From: JAEZDR01 sp039811185
GTDB taxonomy: Bacteria; Bacteroidota; Bacteroidia; Chitinophagales; Chitinophagaceae
Direction of reading: 5' to 3'
NCBI GenBank assembly: GCA_039811185.1
Contig: JBDHYF010000008.1
Location: forward strand, 1-64,000
DNA length: 64,000 nucleotides
Shown here: positions 8,869 to 18,260 of the stretch, in pieces
How positions within the stretch are numbered: the first letter of the stretch is position 1
How the letters are laid out: every line of letters begins with the position of its first letter
Position numbers and translations under genes: made by a program
The notes under the pieces: generated by a model
The model's database searches: none
Seen by the model: only the letters and a program-made list of their open reading frames with translations
Told to the model about the DNA's origin: nothing

Positions 8869-9378
8869 ATGGTAATTTATAATTTGATAGAGCAGTGTTT
8901 TTGGTTTGGTGTTGCCGCCTGTGGTTTTGGAATTCTTTTCAACATTCCGCACCGCACCATCGGATACGTTTTTGTAATTGCATTCTGCGCCTGCATTACC
9001 CGGAATATTATGTACGAATTAAAGTTTAACCAGGTGCTGGCAACGTTTGCGGGCGCTACAGTTGTAGGGCTTTTAAGTATTTGGTCGTCCGAAAAAAAAG
9101 CCAGTCCACCTATGATTTTTTCAATTCCCGCTGTCATCCCTATGGTGCCGGGCGTGTATATCCAAAAGCTGATTTTAGGACTCGTTCGGATGGCGGAGTC
9201 GGATGCTTCGCATTATAGCAACAACCTCCTGCCCGAAACAGCGCAATACGCACTAAAAGCCTCCTTCATCTTAATGGCAATCGCACTGGGCGTTGCCTTT
9301 CCCATGCTGATATCAAAAAGCGAAACAGCAAAAGATTATTTCGCGCTTCCTCCTAAAAAAAATGAAACAAAAACCTAA
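8869..9378 (+). CDS. Threonine/serine exporter family protein, C-terminal ThrE_2 half
   Basis: The 169-residue protein has five predicted membrane helices and the conserved IPMVPGVYIQKLI segment near residue 90, as in the ThrE_2/DUF3815 family. It is the small partner of the upstream gene, from which it is separated by 2 bp. A charged tail (LPPKKNETKT) ends the protein. Amino-acid export is the family-based expectation; nothing in the sequence fixes the substrate. Confidence 0.84.
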   Translation: MVIYNLIEQCFWFGVAACGFGILFNIPHRTIGYVFVIAFCACITRNIMYELKFNQVLATFAGATVVGLLSIWSSEKKASPPMIFSIPAVIPMVPGVYIQKLILGLVRMAESDASHYSNNLLPETAQYALKASFILMAIALGVAFPMLISKSETAKDYFALPPKKNETKT

Positions 9379-9447
9379 GCCTTCTAAAATGTTTTTTATG
9401 AAATGATGGATATTGTCGGCTGAATATTAGATTTGAATTTTTTAATT

Positions 9448-10026
9448 ATGATATTACCCATTGTTGCATACGGAGCACCTGTTTTACGAAAAGTTGCAAG
9501 AGATATCGATAAAGATTATCCGAAGCTGAAACAATTGATTGCGGATATGTGGGAAACGATGGAAGCTAGTAACGGCGTGGGTTTGGCAGCGCCGCAGATT
9601 AATAAAGACATTCGTCTTTTTGTGGTTGACAGTGAAGTTATTTTTGAAAATATGGATGAAGCCGACCGTTTACAGCATCCCGGTGATAATGGAATCAGAA
9701 GGGTTTTCATTAACGCACACACCGTTAATCTGGATGGAGAACCATGGCTGTACAACGAAGGCTGTTTAAGCATTCCTAAAATTAGAGAAGACGTTGCCCG
9801 CCCCGACAAGATTACACTAAAGTATTTTGATGAAGATTTCAACGAGCGCGTTGAAACTTTTTCAGGTATTACAGGACGCGTTATTCAGCACGAATACGAT
9901 CACATCGAAGGCAAATTGTTTATCGATTACATGAAGCCGCTGCGGAAGAAAATGTTGCAGGGAAAACTGAACGATATTTCGAAAGGAAAAATCCGGGTAG
10001 ACTATAAAATGCAGTTTGTAAAATGA
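9448..10026 (+). CDS. def: Peptide deformylase
   Basis: The 192-residue metalloenzyme removes the formyl group from nascent protein N-termini. All three family motifs are present: GVGLAAPQ (43-50), EGCLSIP (104-110, metal ligand Cys106) and HEYDH (148-152, ligands His148 and His152, catalytic Glu149). The ATG at 9448 gives the normal N-terminus MILPIVAYGAPVLRK; a TTG five codons earlier is less likely. The stop codon overlaps a possible ATG of the next gene (ATGA). Confidence 0.97.
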   Translation: MILPIVAYGAPVLRKVARDIDKDYPKLKQLIADMWETMEASNGVGLAAPQINKDIRLFVVDSEVIFENMDEADRLQHPGDNGIRRVFINAHTVNLDGEPWLYNEGCLSIPKIREDVARPDKITLKYFDEDFNERVETFSGITGRVIQHEYDHIEGKLFIDYMKPLRKKMLQGKLNDISKGKIRVDYKMQFVK

Positions 10027-10036
10027 GGTTTTTTTT

Positions 10037-10942
10037 TTGATTGTTACGCTGGCTTTTGTAAACGCTAAAGCTCAGGACACCACTTTGATATGGGACAAAA
10101 AAACCATTACACTCCCCGAAGTTTTTGTGCGAAACAACCTGAATTACTCCACCCTTTTAAAAATTATACAAGACGACACTACCTTTTACAAGGCGTTTAA
10201 AAACTTAAGAGTCATTGGCTTTACCACTTTAAACGACATTATAATTTACGACAAAGAAGGAAGGGTGCAGGCCGCTTCCGAAAGTAAGTCGGTTCAACAT
10301 TACAACAACGGCTGCCGCTCAACAGAAATGGTGTACGAAAAAACAGAAGGGGATTTCTACAACCGCCATCATCAATATAACTATACCACGGCCGAAATGT
10401 ATGCATCGCTATTTTTCACCAAGGGAAAGGTTTGTGGCGAAACGAACATTATTGGCGATGTGGGTTTTTCTACAAAAGGAAAATCAGGCATCGAAAAAAA
10501 TAAGGAACAGTTGAAAATGCTGTTTTTCAATCCCGGAAAAAAAATCAGCGGCATTCCGTTTATTGGCAACAAGCTTGACCTCTACGACGAACGGGCTGCT
10601 GCGTATTACGATTACAAACTGGATTACGATAACTATAAAGGAAAAGTGGTGTATGTTTTTTCCATTGTGCCTAAAGAAGGGAAAGCCAGAGACGTGGTTA
10701 TTAATGAGATGACCACCTGGTTCGACATGAAAACAATGCAGGTACTCGCCCGCAATTATTCGCTCAGTTATAAAGCAGGCGTTTACGATTTTGATGTGCA
10801 GATGGAAGTGAAACTAACACCGGTGAATGGCATGTATGTACCTGAAGTGCTACGCTACAAAGGCAACTGGAACATAGTTTTTAAAAAGCGCGAAAGAGCC
10901 ATATTCACCGCAACGCTGTTCGATTTTAAAACAACCCGCTAA
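10037..10942 (+). CDS. Secreted protein of unknown function; start probably frameshifted in a poly-T run
   Basis: The open frame encodes about 301 residues after a hydrophobic start (IVTLAFVNAKAQ) that looks like the end of a signal peptide cut after AKA. The body is rich in Tyr, Asn and Lys and predicted beta-strands, like Bacteroidota periplasmic or surface proteins; I do not recognise a family. The only in-frame start is TTG at 10037. An ATG at 10023, overlapping the def stop, runs into TGA after ten T residues (10029-10038). One more T would give MRFFFLIVTLAFVNAKAQ, a complete signal peptide. The gene is therefore probably miscounted by one base or varies there. It overlaps convergent ackA by 4 bp. 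Confidence 0.7.
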   Translation: MIVTLAFVNAKAQDTTLIWDKKTITLPEVFVRNNLNYSTLLKIIQDDTTFYKAFKNLRVIGFTTLNDIIIYDKEGRVQAASESKSVQHYNNGCRSTEMVYEKTEGDFYNRHHQYNYTTAEMYASLFFTKGKVCGETNIIGDVGFSTKGKSGIEKNKEQLKMLFFNPGKKISGIPFIGNKLDLYDERAAAYYDYKLDYDNYKGKVVYVFSIVPKEGKARDVVINEMTTWFDMKTMQVLARNYSLSYKAGVYDFDVQMEVKLTPVNGMYVPEVLRYKGNWNIVFKKRERAIFTATLFDFKTTR

Positions 10943-12141
10943 TCCGTGCTCGCCACCAGCTTACTGCACTCCAACGCAATTTCAAGTTCTTCGTTGGTGG
11001 GTACTATCAGTATTTTCACTCTGGAATTCTCCGCCTGAATTTCAGCTATACCGCGCGGTCGCTGCCGGTTTTTTTCTACGTCTGCAACAATACCAAAGAA
11101 GTCCATTTCCGAACAGACCATTTCCCTTACCATTGCGTCGTTCTCGCCAATGCCGCCTGTAAACACAATGGCATCCAGTCCATTCATGGCCGCAGTGAAA
11201 GTTCCGATATATTTCTTAATACGATAGGCATACATCTCATAAGCAAGCGCAGCATCTTCATCGCCCGCCTCAATCATTGCCGTAACATCGCGCATATCAC
11301 TCTTTCCGGTAAGCCCGGTCATGCCGCTTTTCTTATTCAGCACCACATCCAAACCTTCGGGTGTATATCCGTTCTTCAACAAATGGAAGATTGCAGAGAG
11401 GTCAAAATCACCACATCGCGTTCCCATTATCAATCCGCCCATTGGCCCGAAGCCCATCGATTGATCTATACTTTTCCCGTTATCGACGGCTGTCATACTG
11501 CTGCCGTTTCCCAAATGGATAGTAATTATTTTGGCATGGCTGTTACCCAGATAATCTGCCGCACGTTTCGAAACATACTGATGACTGATGCCATGAAATC
11601 CAAATGCACGAATATGTTTCTGCTCATACAACTCTTTCGGAATCGCGTACCGGTAGGCCTTTGGCGGCAATGTATGGTGAAAAGCCGTATCGAAAACGGC
11701 AATTTGCTGCGCATGTGGAAAGATGGCTTCTGCCACTTCAATGCCGGTATAGTTAGCCGGGTTATGAAGCGGGGCCAGCGCAAACAAATCTTTGATTTTT
11801 TGTTTCACCTCGGGTGTAATAAAAGTGGTTTTGTTGAAACTGATTCCTCCATGAACAGCGCGATGGCCAATCACTTTAATTTCTTCTGTAGATGTGATGA
11901 CGCCGCTGCCCTTTGCTGTAAGCAACTCAACAACTTTTTCCAAGCCGGTATGGTGATCGGGAACCGGCATTTCGATGCGGGTGATTTCGTCCTCGGCACG
12001 CACAAAGGTGCGATGCGTGATGATGCCGTCAGGCAGGCCAATTCTTTCCACCAGTCCGCTGCATAACGGCTGATGTGAAGGAAGATGAAACAACTGATAT
12101 TTTATTGAGCTGCTTCCACAGTTGATTACAAAAACATTCAT
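10939..12141 (-). CDS. ackA: Acetate kinase
   Basis: The 400-residue enzyme interconverts acetyl phosphate + ADP and acetate + ATP. It starts MNVFVINCGSSSIKYQLF, the phosphate-loop region of the ASKHA fold, and has GHRAVHGG, FDTAFHHTLP, GFHGISHQYVS, HLGNGSSMTAV and DQSMGFGPMGGLIMGTRCGD, and FTGGIGEN. The ATG at 12141 is preferred over an in-frame start 32 codons upstream, which would lie inside pta and add an unrelated His-rich stretch. The start overlaps the pta stop by 4 bp (ATGA), so the two steps of acetate metabolism are translationally coupled. Confidence 0.98.
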   Translation of the reverse strand: MNVFVINCGSSSIKYQLFHLPSHQPLCSGLVERIGLPDGIITHRTFVRAEDEITRIEMPVPDHHTGLEKVVELLTAKGSGVITSTEEIKVIGHRAVHGGISFNKTTFITPEVKQKIKDLFALAPLHNPANYTGIEVAEAIFPHAQQIAVFDTAFHHTLPPKAYRYAIPKELYEQKHIRAFGFHGISHQYVSKRAADYLGNSHAKIITIHLGNGSSMTAVDNGKSIDQSMGFGPMGGLIMGTRCGDFDLSAIFHLLKNGYTPEGLDVVLNKKSGMTGLTGKSDMRDVTAMIEAGDEDAALAYEMYAYRIKKYIGTFTAAMNGLDAIVFTGGIGENDAMVREMVCSEMDFFGIVADVEKNRQRPRGIAEIQAENSRVKILIVPTNEELEIALECSKLVASTD

Positions 12142-14267
12142 AATGAAAAAGTTTGTGCCTGATGGTTCGAAGCGTCCAGTTCCTGCGCCTGAATGGCAGT
12201 GATGATCACCGTGTTGTAAATGTCCTCTACCGTACACCCGCGACTTAAATCGTTTACCGGCTTGTTAAGTCCTTGCAACATGGGCCCAACAGCCAGCGCT
12301 CCGGTTTCGCGCTGCACGGCTTTATACGTATTGTTTCCGGTGTTTAAATCGGGGAAGATCAGTACTGAGGCACGTCCCGCAACGAGGCTGTCGGGCAGCT
12401 TCTGCCTGCCAACAGAAAGATCCACTGCCGCATCGTACTGGATGGGGCCTTCAATTTTTAAATCGGGTCGTTTCTGTTTTACGATGGCTGTGGCTTTCCG
12501 TACTTTCTCTACCTGCTCACCTTCACCCGAACTTCCCGACGAATAGGAGAGCATGGCCACGAGTGGTTCTATGCCGAAATTCCGGCTGCTGTCGGCGCTG
12601 TTAATGGCAATTTCGGCAAGCTCTTCGGCATTGGGATTCGGGTTTACTGCACAATCGCCAAATACACAAACACGGTCCGGCAAGCACATAAAGAAAACAG
12701 AAGATACAATAGAAGTTCCGGGCTTTGTTTTCACAAACTGCAAGGCAGGACGAATGGTATGCTGCGTAGTGTGATTTGCGCCGGAAACCATTCCGTCGGC
12801 AAGGCCTTTATACACCATCATGGTTCCGAAGTAGGATACATCTGTCATCAGATCGCGGGCGGTGTCGAGCGCCATGTTTTTCGACTTCCTCAACGCACAA
12901 AGTGTTTCAGCAAATTCTTCGTACCAGGACGATTGTATCGGGTCTATGACGCTGATGGCATCCATGTTTGCAGTGAGGCCAAGGCGTTTGAACGATGAGC
13001 TGACGGCAGCTTCATCGCCAAGTAAAGTAAGGCGCACCATTCCCTGCTCAGCCAGTCGTGCAGCGGCTTTCAGAATTCTATCGTCGTTGCCTTCGGGCAG
13101 TACAATATGCTTAACCGACGATTTAGCGCGTTTTCCCAACTGATGCAAAAACATGTAAGGCGTCATCCCGTCGGGCTGATAAGTTACCATGCTGTCGAGC
13201 AGCTTTTCAGTATCTACATGTTTGTTGAAGGTGTCGATTGCAAGCTGAATTTTCTTTTTATTGTCGGGAGCAATTCTCGATTGTATGTTTCCGATCCGAT
13301 TGATGGTTTCGAAGGTTCCCGTGCTTACGGCAATGATGGGCACAACAGTGTCTAAGCCTTCAATCAGCTTGGTAATAGGCTCTTCCGGTTCAACATTGGC
13401 CGTTAGCACAATACCGGCAACACGCGGATAACTTGCAGAGAGGTTTGCCTGAAGCGATGCAACAATAATGTCGCCGCGGTCGCCCGGCGTTACAATCAGC
13501 ACGTTCGGCTTTAAATGTTTCAGGAAAGAAGGCACCTGCATCGCACCGGTGATAAAATTATCAACCTGGTTGGATAAAGAAGATTTTCCAAAGAGTAGCT
13601 TACCCTCTACGGCATCAAGAATTTCCTGCATCGTAGGGCTGTTGAGGTCCTTATACGCAGGAATTACCGATAGCATGAGGTTGTCGGGCAACTGAGGCTT
13701 CAGCAGTTGATATACATCGTCGCACTGGTCTGCCTCCACCTTATTCATAACAAGTCCCAACACTTTAATATCGTGGTTAACAAAGCTGTTGTAGAGCGAA
13801 ACTGCGCTGTTGATGATTTGCGCAATGCTTTTATCTTTTCCTGACGATACAATGATGGCAGGTGCATTTAAGTTCTTTGCTATTGTTGCGTTAATACCCA
13901 TCTCGAATGCGCTTCCTTCGCCGAGAAAATCGCTTCCCTCAATCAGCGTAAAATCGTTTTGGTCTTCCAGGCTTTTATACCTTGATATAATTTTATCAAT
14001 GAGTGCACCCCGGTTTTCCGTTTCGAGCAGTTGCATGGCCTCGGCTCTGCTGAACGCAAATGCATTTTCATAGGAAACGGGCAAATCAAAATGCTTCAAA
14101 ATGGTGTGTATATGAACATCTTTTTCCAGTGTATCAGTGGTGTTAATCACAGGTTTAAAGTAACCTACCTTCTTTGCCTTTGCAAGCAGCAGGTTGATTA
14201 ATCCGAGGGCTACAATTGATTTTCCGCTAAAGGGCTCGGCCGATGCAATGAATACAGATTTTGTCAT
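12138..14267 (-). CDS. pta: Phosphate acetyltransferase, long form
   Basis: The 709-residue enzyme converts acetyl-CoA and phosphate to acetyl phosphate. It is the long form: an N-terminal P-loop-like domain (ASAEPFSGKSIVALGL, from residue 8), a central DRTGG-type domain near 215-330, and the C-terminal catalytic domain starting near 390 with KHIVLPEGNDDRILKAA. The latter includes MVSGANHTTQHTIRPAL and YSSGSSGEGEQVEKV. Start MTKSVFIASAEPF at 14267 is chosen; an upstream in-frame ATG would add 26 unconvincing residues. It forms an operon with ackA, whose start codon overlaps this stop. Confidence 0.97.
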   Translation of the reverse strand: MTKSVFIASAEPFSGKSIVALGLINLLLAKAKKVGYFKPVINTTDTLEKDVHIHTILKHFDLPVSYENAFAFSRAEAMQLLETENRGALIDKIISRYKSLEDQNDFTLIEGSDFLGEGSAFEMGINATIAKNLNAPAIIVSSGKDKSIAQIINSAVSLYNSFVNHDIKVLGLVMNKVEADQCDDVYQLLKPQLPDNLMLSVIPAYKDLNSPTMQEILDAVEGKLLFGKSSLSNQVDNFITGAMQVPSFLKHLKPNVLIVTPGDRGDIIVASLQANLSASYPRVAGIVLTANVEPEEPITKLIEGLDTVVPIIAVSTGTFETINRIGNIQSRIAPDNKKKIQLAIDTFNKHVDTEKLLDSMVTYQPDGMTPYMFLHQLGKRAKSSVKHIVLPEGNDDRILKAAARLAEQGMVRLTLLGDEAAVSSSFKRLGLTANMDAISVIDPIQSSWYEEFAETLCALRKSKNMALDTARDLMTDVSYFGTMMVYKGLADGMVSGANHTTQHTIRPALQFVKTKPGTSIVSSVFFMCLPDRVCVFGDCAVNPNPNAEELAEIAINSADSSRNFGIEPLVAMLSYSSGSSGEGEQVEKVRKATAIVKQKRPDLKIEGPIQYDAAVDLSVGRQKLPDSLVAGRASVLIFPDLNTGNNTYKAVQRETGALAVGPMLQGLNKPVNDLSRGCTVEDIYNTVIITAIQAQELDASNHQAQTFSL

Positions 14268-14400
14268 AAAATTTCGATGTCTGCAAATCTGCCGAAAATC
14301 TTTAAACATTTGCTGACTTCTGTTAGTATTTCGCAATTTTTGCAATTAGTACAGGTGTGGTTTTTGGTTGAAGACCGAACAGTAATTTAAAAAAATAATC

Positions 14401-14691
14401 ATGAAAATAGAACACAGAACAAGCGCATCGGGCGGCGTGTTTTTTATTGAACACGATGGAAGCGAGGCCGCAACGATGGAGTATAAAACTATCGGCGAAG
14501 GAATGGTCATCGAACACACAAACGTGGATGCGGTTTTTAAAGGACAGGGCGTGGGAAAAAAACTGGTGTCGGCAGCTGTAGCGTATGCAGCGGAAAACAA
14601 AAAGGAACTCGGCGCCACTTGCAGTTTTGCGCGGGCTGTTCTGGAAAAAGAAGATGGCTATCGTAATATTTACAACAGCCATCTTAAGTAG
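14401..14691 (+). CDS. GNAT-like N-acetyltransferase, short YidJ/GtnA type
   Basis: The 96-residue protein matches the short acetyltransferase family (Acetyltransf_CG). It shows the strand-rich N-terminus ending in EGMVIEHTNVDAVFKGQGVG, where KGQGVGKKL is the acetyl-CoA-binding loop, followed by a helix and CSFARAVLEKE. The acceptor substrate is unknown. It is divergent from pta, with a 133-bp intergenic region that must contain both promoters. Confidence 0.85.
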   Translation: MKIEHRTSASGGVFFIEHDGSEAATMEYKTIGEGMVIEHTNVDAVFKGQGVGKKLVSAAVAYAAENKKELGATCSFARAVLEKEDGYRNIYNSHLK

Positions 14692-14709
14692 TGGTTTCTT
14701 TTAAAAAAG

Positions 14710-15039
14710 TCAGATAGAAAACTTATCGTTCAACATCGTTAAAACAGAGGGTAAGCTTTTGTTGTCGCAGCTTTCAGCAGACTGAACAAGTGCCGGGTTT
14801 GCCGACGGAGCCTTGCATGCCTTGGTCGGCTTCTGGTTGCTTTCTTTTTTTACGACAGGCGGATTTTTGGAAGTGGGGCAAACCGTTTTTTTACAAGAAT
14901 CGTTTTGTGAAGGCACGAGCCTGAATCCATCAACATGCGAAAAAACAGCAGCGCCCGAAAAACCTGTTACGGCCTGATGCGAACTGCCCCATAAAGGTGT
15001 TAGCACACAAAACACGCACAGGAGAAAAATGTTTTGCAT
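14710..15039 (-). CDS. Small secreted hypothetical protein, Lys/Pro/Ser/Cys-rich
   Basis: The 109-residue protein begins with a signal peptide-like segment (MQNIFLLCVFCVLTPLWGSS). The remainder is low-complexity, rich in Lys, Ser, Pro and Ala, with four cysteines (SCKKTVC, KACKA, SCDNK). No domain was recognised. Coding status is supported by the complete frame, signal peptide and fit between flanking genes; function is unknown. Confidence 0.55.
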   Translation of the reverse strand: MQNIFLLCVFCVLTPLWGSSHQAVTGFSGAAVFSHVDGFRLVPSQNDSCKKTVCPTSKNPPVVKKESNQKPTKACKAPSANPALVQSAESCDNKSLPSVLTMLNDKFSI

Positions 15040-15080
15040 ATAAATTTTTGATTAAATGTATATACTGTACGCGACAGCGA

Positions 15081-15653
15081 TTAAACTGTTACAAAATTTT
15101 TAGATTTATTTTTCAAATCCGACTCCAAATTTTCAATCTGATGCATGTGGCGGTGCATGTGATTGATTAAGAATCGAAAAGTATCGCCAAGTTTTAATTT
15201 GAGGAGCGATGTAATGGAGATGCTCGTTTTTGTTTTGTTAAGGCTAATTGCTTTCGACGCATCGAGCAGTGCAATCAGTTCGTGAAGCTGATGAATAAAC
15301 TTATCGATTACTTGTGGCGACAGTTGTTTGCGAATAGGGTTTTTGTCTTTAAAGGTTTTCATCTTCTTCATTTTCGTTTTGGGAAGCATCGATTTTGCAA
15401 AATAGTTGCCCCAAAAGCCACCTTTGAAATAAGGCTCCGGTTTGTACTGCGATTTTTTTATCCGCGATTGAATTTCGGGCAGGTAATAATCGCCGTATAA
15501 GTTTAAATGTTCGATACACTCAAGGATATTCCAGGCTTCTGTTGACGGCCTGAACGACAAATATTGAAGGTCTTTTCTTTTTAATAATTCGGCCTTATTC
15601 ATAATTTGCCGGCAGTCTTCAATCAGCTCTTCGGTTAGTTTTTTTGTTTGCAT
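15081..15653 (-). CDS. DinB family protein
   Basis: The 190-residue protein has the four-helix DinB/YfiT layout: FRPSTEAWNILECIEHLNLYG near residues 34-54 and NHMHRHMHQIENLES near 165-178. The histidines in CIEHLN and HMHRHMHQ sit where DinB proteins hold their metal. Bacteroidota genomes carry many such proteins, mostly uncharacterised, some being thiol-dependent transferases. The neighbouring Crp/Fnr gene is on the same strand upstream, 57 bp away, and may share its transcript. Confidence 0.85.
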   Translation of the reverse strand: MQTKKLTEELIEDCRQIMNKAELLKRKDLQYLSFRPSTEAWNILECIEHLNLYGDYYLPEIQSRIKKSQYKPEPYFKGGFWGNYFAKSMLPKTKMKKMKTFKDKNPIRKQLSPQVIDKFIHQLHELIALLDASKAISLNKTKTSISITSLLKLKLGDTFRFLINHMHRHMHQIENLESDLKNKSKNFVTV

Positions 15654-15709
15654 ATTGATTCATTTACTGCAAAGGTCAACGTCCGGCAAAGTTTAAATCT
15701 TGACAGAAG

Positions 15710-16216
15710 TCAAGAGTTTTTCAGGCGCGACAAAGTTTCAGCGCTCATACGCAAATAGTTGGCAATATAGCGGTGCGGAATTTCCTGAAACAGCCGCGGA
15801 CTCCGCTCAAGCACTCGTAAATACCGCTGTTTAGGCGAGGCGGTGAGGATATCCACCTCGCGTTCCATTTGCTGCAGCACAAGCGATTCAAGCATGTCCC
15901 GCCACAGCAGATGATTATTGTCTTCCGCAAAAAAAGCATCCATCTTATATTTCGGAATCACGCCTACTACCGATTTTTTTATTGCCTGAATGTAGAAATC
16001 CGACGCCTTGCCGGTTAAATAGGAATCGAGCGAAGCAATTAAATCGTTTTGATAACCGAAACGGATGATTTGTTCTTCAAGATCGTCCAATACAAAAATG
16101 CGAAAGCTTCCACTTTCAATATAGTATACGTTGTTATCGATGCTGCCTTTAACTTTCAGATATTGATTGCGCTCCAGCACAATCTTTTTTTCAACGAGGT
16201 CAATTATCGCCTTCAT
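15710..16216 (-). CDS. Crp/Fnr family transcriptional regulator
   Basis: The 168-residue protein has an N-terminal cyclic-nucleotide-binding beta-barrel (VYYIESGSFRIFVLDDLEEQ, about 30-50) without the residues typical of cAMP binding, and a long dimer helix. The short C-terminal helix-turn-helix is HRYIANYLRMSAETLSRLKN. It is of the short Bacteroidota subtype, about 20 residues shorter than classical Crp. No Fe-S cysteine cluster is visible, so any ligand is unknown. It could regulate the adjacent dinB-like gene or act elsewhere in the window. Confidence 0.88.
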   Translation of the reverse strand: MKAIIDLVEKKIVLERNQYLKVKGSIDNNVYYIESGSFRIFVLDDLEEQIIRFGYQNDLIASLDSYLTGKASDFYIQAIKKSVVGVIPKYKMDAFFAEDNNHLLWRDMLESLVLQQMEREVDILTASPKQRYLRVLERSPRLFQEIPHRYIANYLRMSAETLSRLKNS

Positions 16217-16253
16217 CTTTTCAAAAATAGCAGGTTCTTCAGGTTAAAAAAAG

Positions 16254-17069
16254 CTATGCAAACATGGAAAGCTGTGTGGCGGCACGAACATCTACGGCCG
16301 CTTCATTCACACTAAACAAGTCCGTTGCGCGGAACCGCGACGCCACAACGATTTTTGTTTGGGGCAGCGCATGGCGGCTGAACAAATCTTCCACAATCTG
16401 CGGGCAGTTATTGTTATGCGAAAGGTGGGAGAGGATCAGCAAACGAAGATTTTCAGATTGATATTTTTGAAATAAACCAAGGGCTTCCACATTGGACAGA
16501 TGGCCTTCGCCTCCGCGAATCCGCCGTTTTAAATGGTAGGGATAGCGGCCGTTTTCAAGCATCTCTTCATCAAAATTCGACTCCAAAAAAGCCGCATCGC
16601 ACCGCTGAAAGTGGTGGATCAGCCGTTCGCACACCCTGCCGATATCGGTAAATACACCAACCGTGCTCATGCCGTCCGACACTGTAAAGCTGTTTGGCTC
16701 GCAGGCATCATGCAATTTCGAAAATGACTGAACGAAAAGACTGCCCACTTTGAAACCATCGTTGCTGTTGAAGAAACGAACGCGGTCTTCAGTAAGCTGT
16801 AATCGGCTCCTGCGAAGCGTTTCAGCAGTTATGTAAACAGGAATATGGTGTTTTTTGCTCAGCCTTTCCAGCCCGTTGATATGATCGGAATGTTCGTGCG
16901 AAATAACAATGCCATTGATCTGCTCCATCGAAATGCCAAGCTGATGCAGGCGCTTTTCGGTTTCTCTGCAAGATAAGCCGGCGTCGATCAGTACGGCATG
17001 ATCGGCGTTTCCAACATAATAGCAGTTGGCGTTGCTACCACTGTTAACCGAGGCTATACGTAACGACAT
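16254..17069 (-). CDS. Metallo-beta-lactamase-fold hydrolase, YycJ/WalJ-like
   Basis: The 271-residue protein opens with SLRIASVNSGSNANCYYVG and has the metal-binding motif HEHSDH (58-63) in VISHEHSDHINGLERL. Asp29 in VLIDAGLSC and ILSHLSHNNNCP near residue 213 complete the usual MBL pattern. YycJ-type proteins are possible nucleases linked to cell-wall stress signalling in Firmicutes; the role in Bacteroidota is not established. It stands alone, oriented with its minus-strand neighbours. Confidence 0.88.
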   Translation of the reverse strand: MSLRIASVNSGSNANCYYVGNADHAVLIDAGLSCRETEKRLHQLGISMEQINGIVISHEHSDHINGLERLSKKHHIPVYITAETLRRSRLQLTEDRVRFFNSNDGFKVGSLFVQSFSKLHDACEPNSFTVSDGMSTVGVFTDIGRVCERLIHHFQRCDAAFLESNFDEEMLENGRYPYHLKRRIRGGEGHLSNVEALGLFQKYQSENLRLLILSHLSHNNNCPQIVEDLFSRHALPQTKIVVASRFRATDLFSVNEAAVDVRAATQLSMFA

Positions 17070-17161
17070 GCGTCAAAAATAAACGATTGTCCACGCAATA
17101 TTTTACTAATTATGGCGATGGTGAAAAAGAATTCTTTTTACTATGGATAACCAACATTGCG

Positions 17162-18199
17162 TCAGTAAATAAAATAGAGAATGAGCGCATACAACACAAT
17201 AAAGACAATCAGATTCACGATCGAAAATGTAAAAAGCAACAGGTATTTGGCTACCGTCTTCATCAAAGATTGACGGTAGAAATTGTACATAGCCACCGCC
17301 GGATAACAGAACGCAATCACTCCAAACAGGTCGGATGTCCACTCGAACAACTTCACGGAGTACAGCCCGTTTAAAAACTGAAAAAGGTAGTAGAAGATAA
17401 GAATGAGATAGAGGGCAACGACAGTATGGATGAGAAAAATTAAGTGGTTGGTATATACATATTTGTGCTTGCTTCGGCTGTACATCAACTTTAAAAAAAG
17501 CGCAATTACCGGAATAGTGAAAAAGAGAATCTGAGGCGTACTTTTTAAAAGATGCTGACGGAGCGACTCGTTGGTATAATAGTGTTTTATTTCGCCCTGC
17601 TGTTTTTTGCGGTAGCGTTTTTCTTTAAATTTCCTGATGAGCCAATTATCTTTTTTGTGCTCCGGCAATCGGTTTTGTTCGTCGACGTATTGGGCATAGC
17701 TGCCCGGCAGGTCTTCTACAATAATGTCTGCGGGCCGCCCGGCGTGGGTTTTCTTTAGTCCCGAAATAATGTTCAATGCTGTGGATGACTGCTCGCGAAA
17801 GTGCTGATCTGTGGTTCGTGCGGCGGAGTCGATAATCAGGCGTTCGGTTGTATTCAGTCCCAGTGCTTCCATTTGTGCAAGCTTGGCATCATCGTTTGGG
17901 CGATGCAACAAAAAATAGATAAGGAAGAAGGCTGCCGTTGTGAATACGAACATTTTTATTGGGTGCAGATAGCTTTGCCGCCTGCCCGCCATATACTCTT
18001 TCGACAAGAATCCGGGCCGGAAGAAAAGTGACTTTATTGTTTTCAGAAACTTGCTGTCGTAATGAAAAATGTCAGCAACAAAATGAAGAAGCAAATGTCC
18101 AAAGCTTTCTTTCGGATCCGTGTTTTCTTGTCCGCAGTGCTGACAATATCTGCCTGCAACAATCGCATCGCAGTTTAAACAGTTGTTTTGTTTTCTCAC
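17162..18199 (-). CDS. DUF3667 membrane protein with N-terminal zinc-ribbon-like motif
   Basis: About 345 residues. The N-terminus has a four-cysteine knuckle, CLNC-x8-CQHC, likely to bind zinc. Then comes DIFHYDSKFLKTIKSLFFRP followed by GFLSKEYMAGRRQSYLHPI, the DUF3667 signature. One membrane segment near 85-105 is followed by a charged stretch, then four more helices in the last third. The function of the family is unknown. No ATG fits; GTG at 18199 places the cysteine knuckle at the N-terminus as in relatives, while TTG at 18208 or 18238 is also possible. Confidence 0.8.
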   Translation of the reverse strand: MRKQNNCLNCDAIVAGRYCQHCGQENTDPKESFGHLLLHFVADIFHYDSKFLKTIKSLFFRPGFLSKEYMAGRRQSYLHPIKMFVFTTAAFFLIYFLLHRPNDDAKLAQMEALGLNTTERLIIDSAARTTDQHFREQSSTALNIISGLKKTHAGRPADIIVEDLPGSYAQYVDEQNRLPEHKKDNWLIRKFKEKRYRKKQQGEIKHYYTNESLRQHLLKSTPQILFFTIPVIALFLKLMYSRSKHKYVYTNHLIFLIHTVVALYLILIFYYLFQFLNGLYSVKLFEWTSDLFGVIAFCYPAVAMYNFYRQSLMKTVAKYLLLFTFSIVNLIVFIVLYALILYFIY

Positions 18200-18260
18200 A
18201 TGTGCCAAGCAGAATATTTTGCGGCTAAAATAAGGCAATTGTAAGCTTGTTGCGGGCTGC

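Noticed and set aside
11383..12066. Long plus-strand reading frame opposite ackA (227 codons)
   Set aside because: It lies wholly antisense to a certain acetate kinase gene, lacks any domain or signal, and its composition follows from the codons of the opposite strand.
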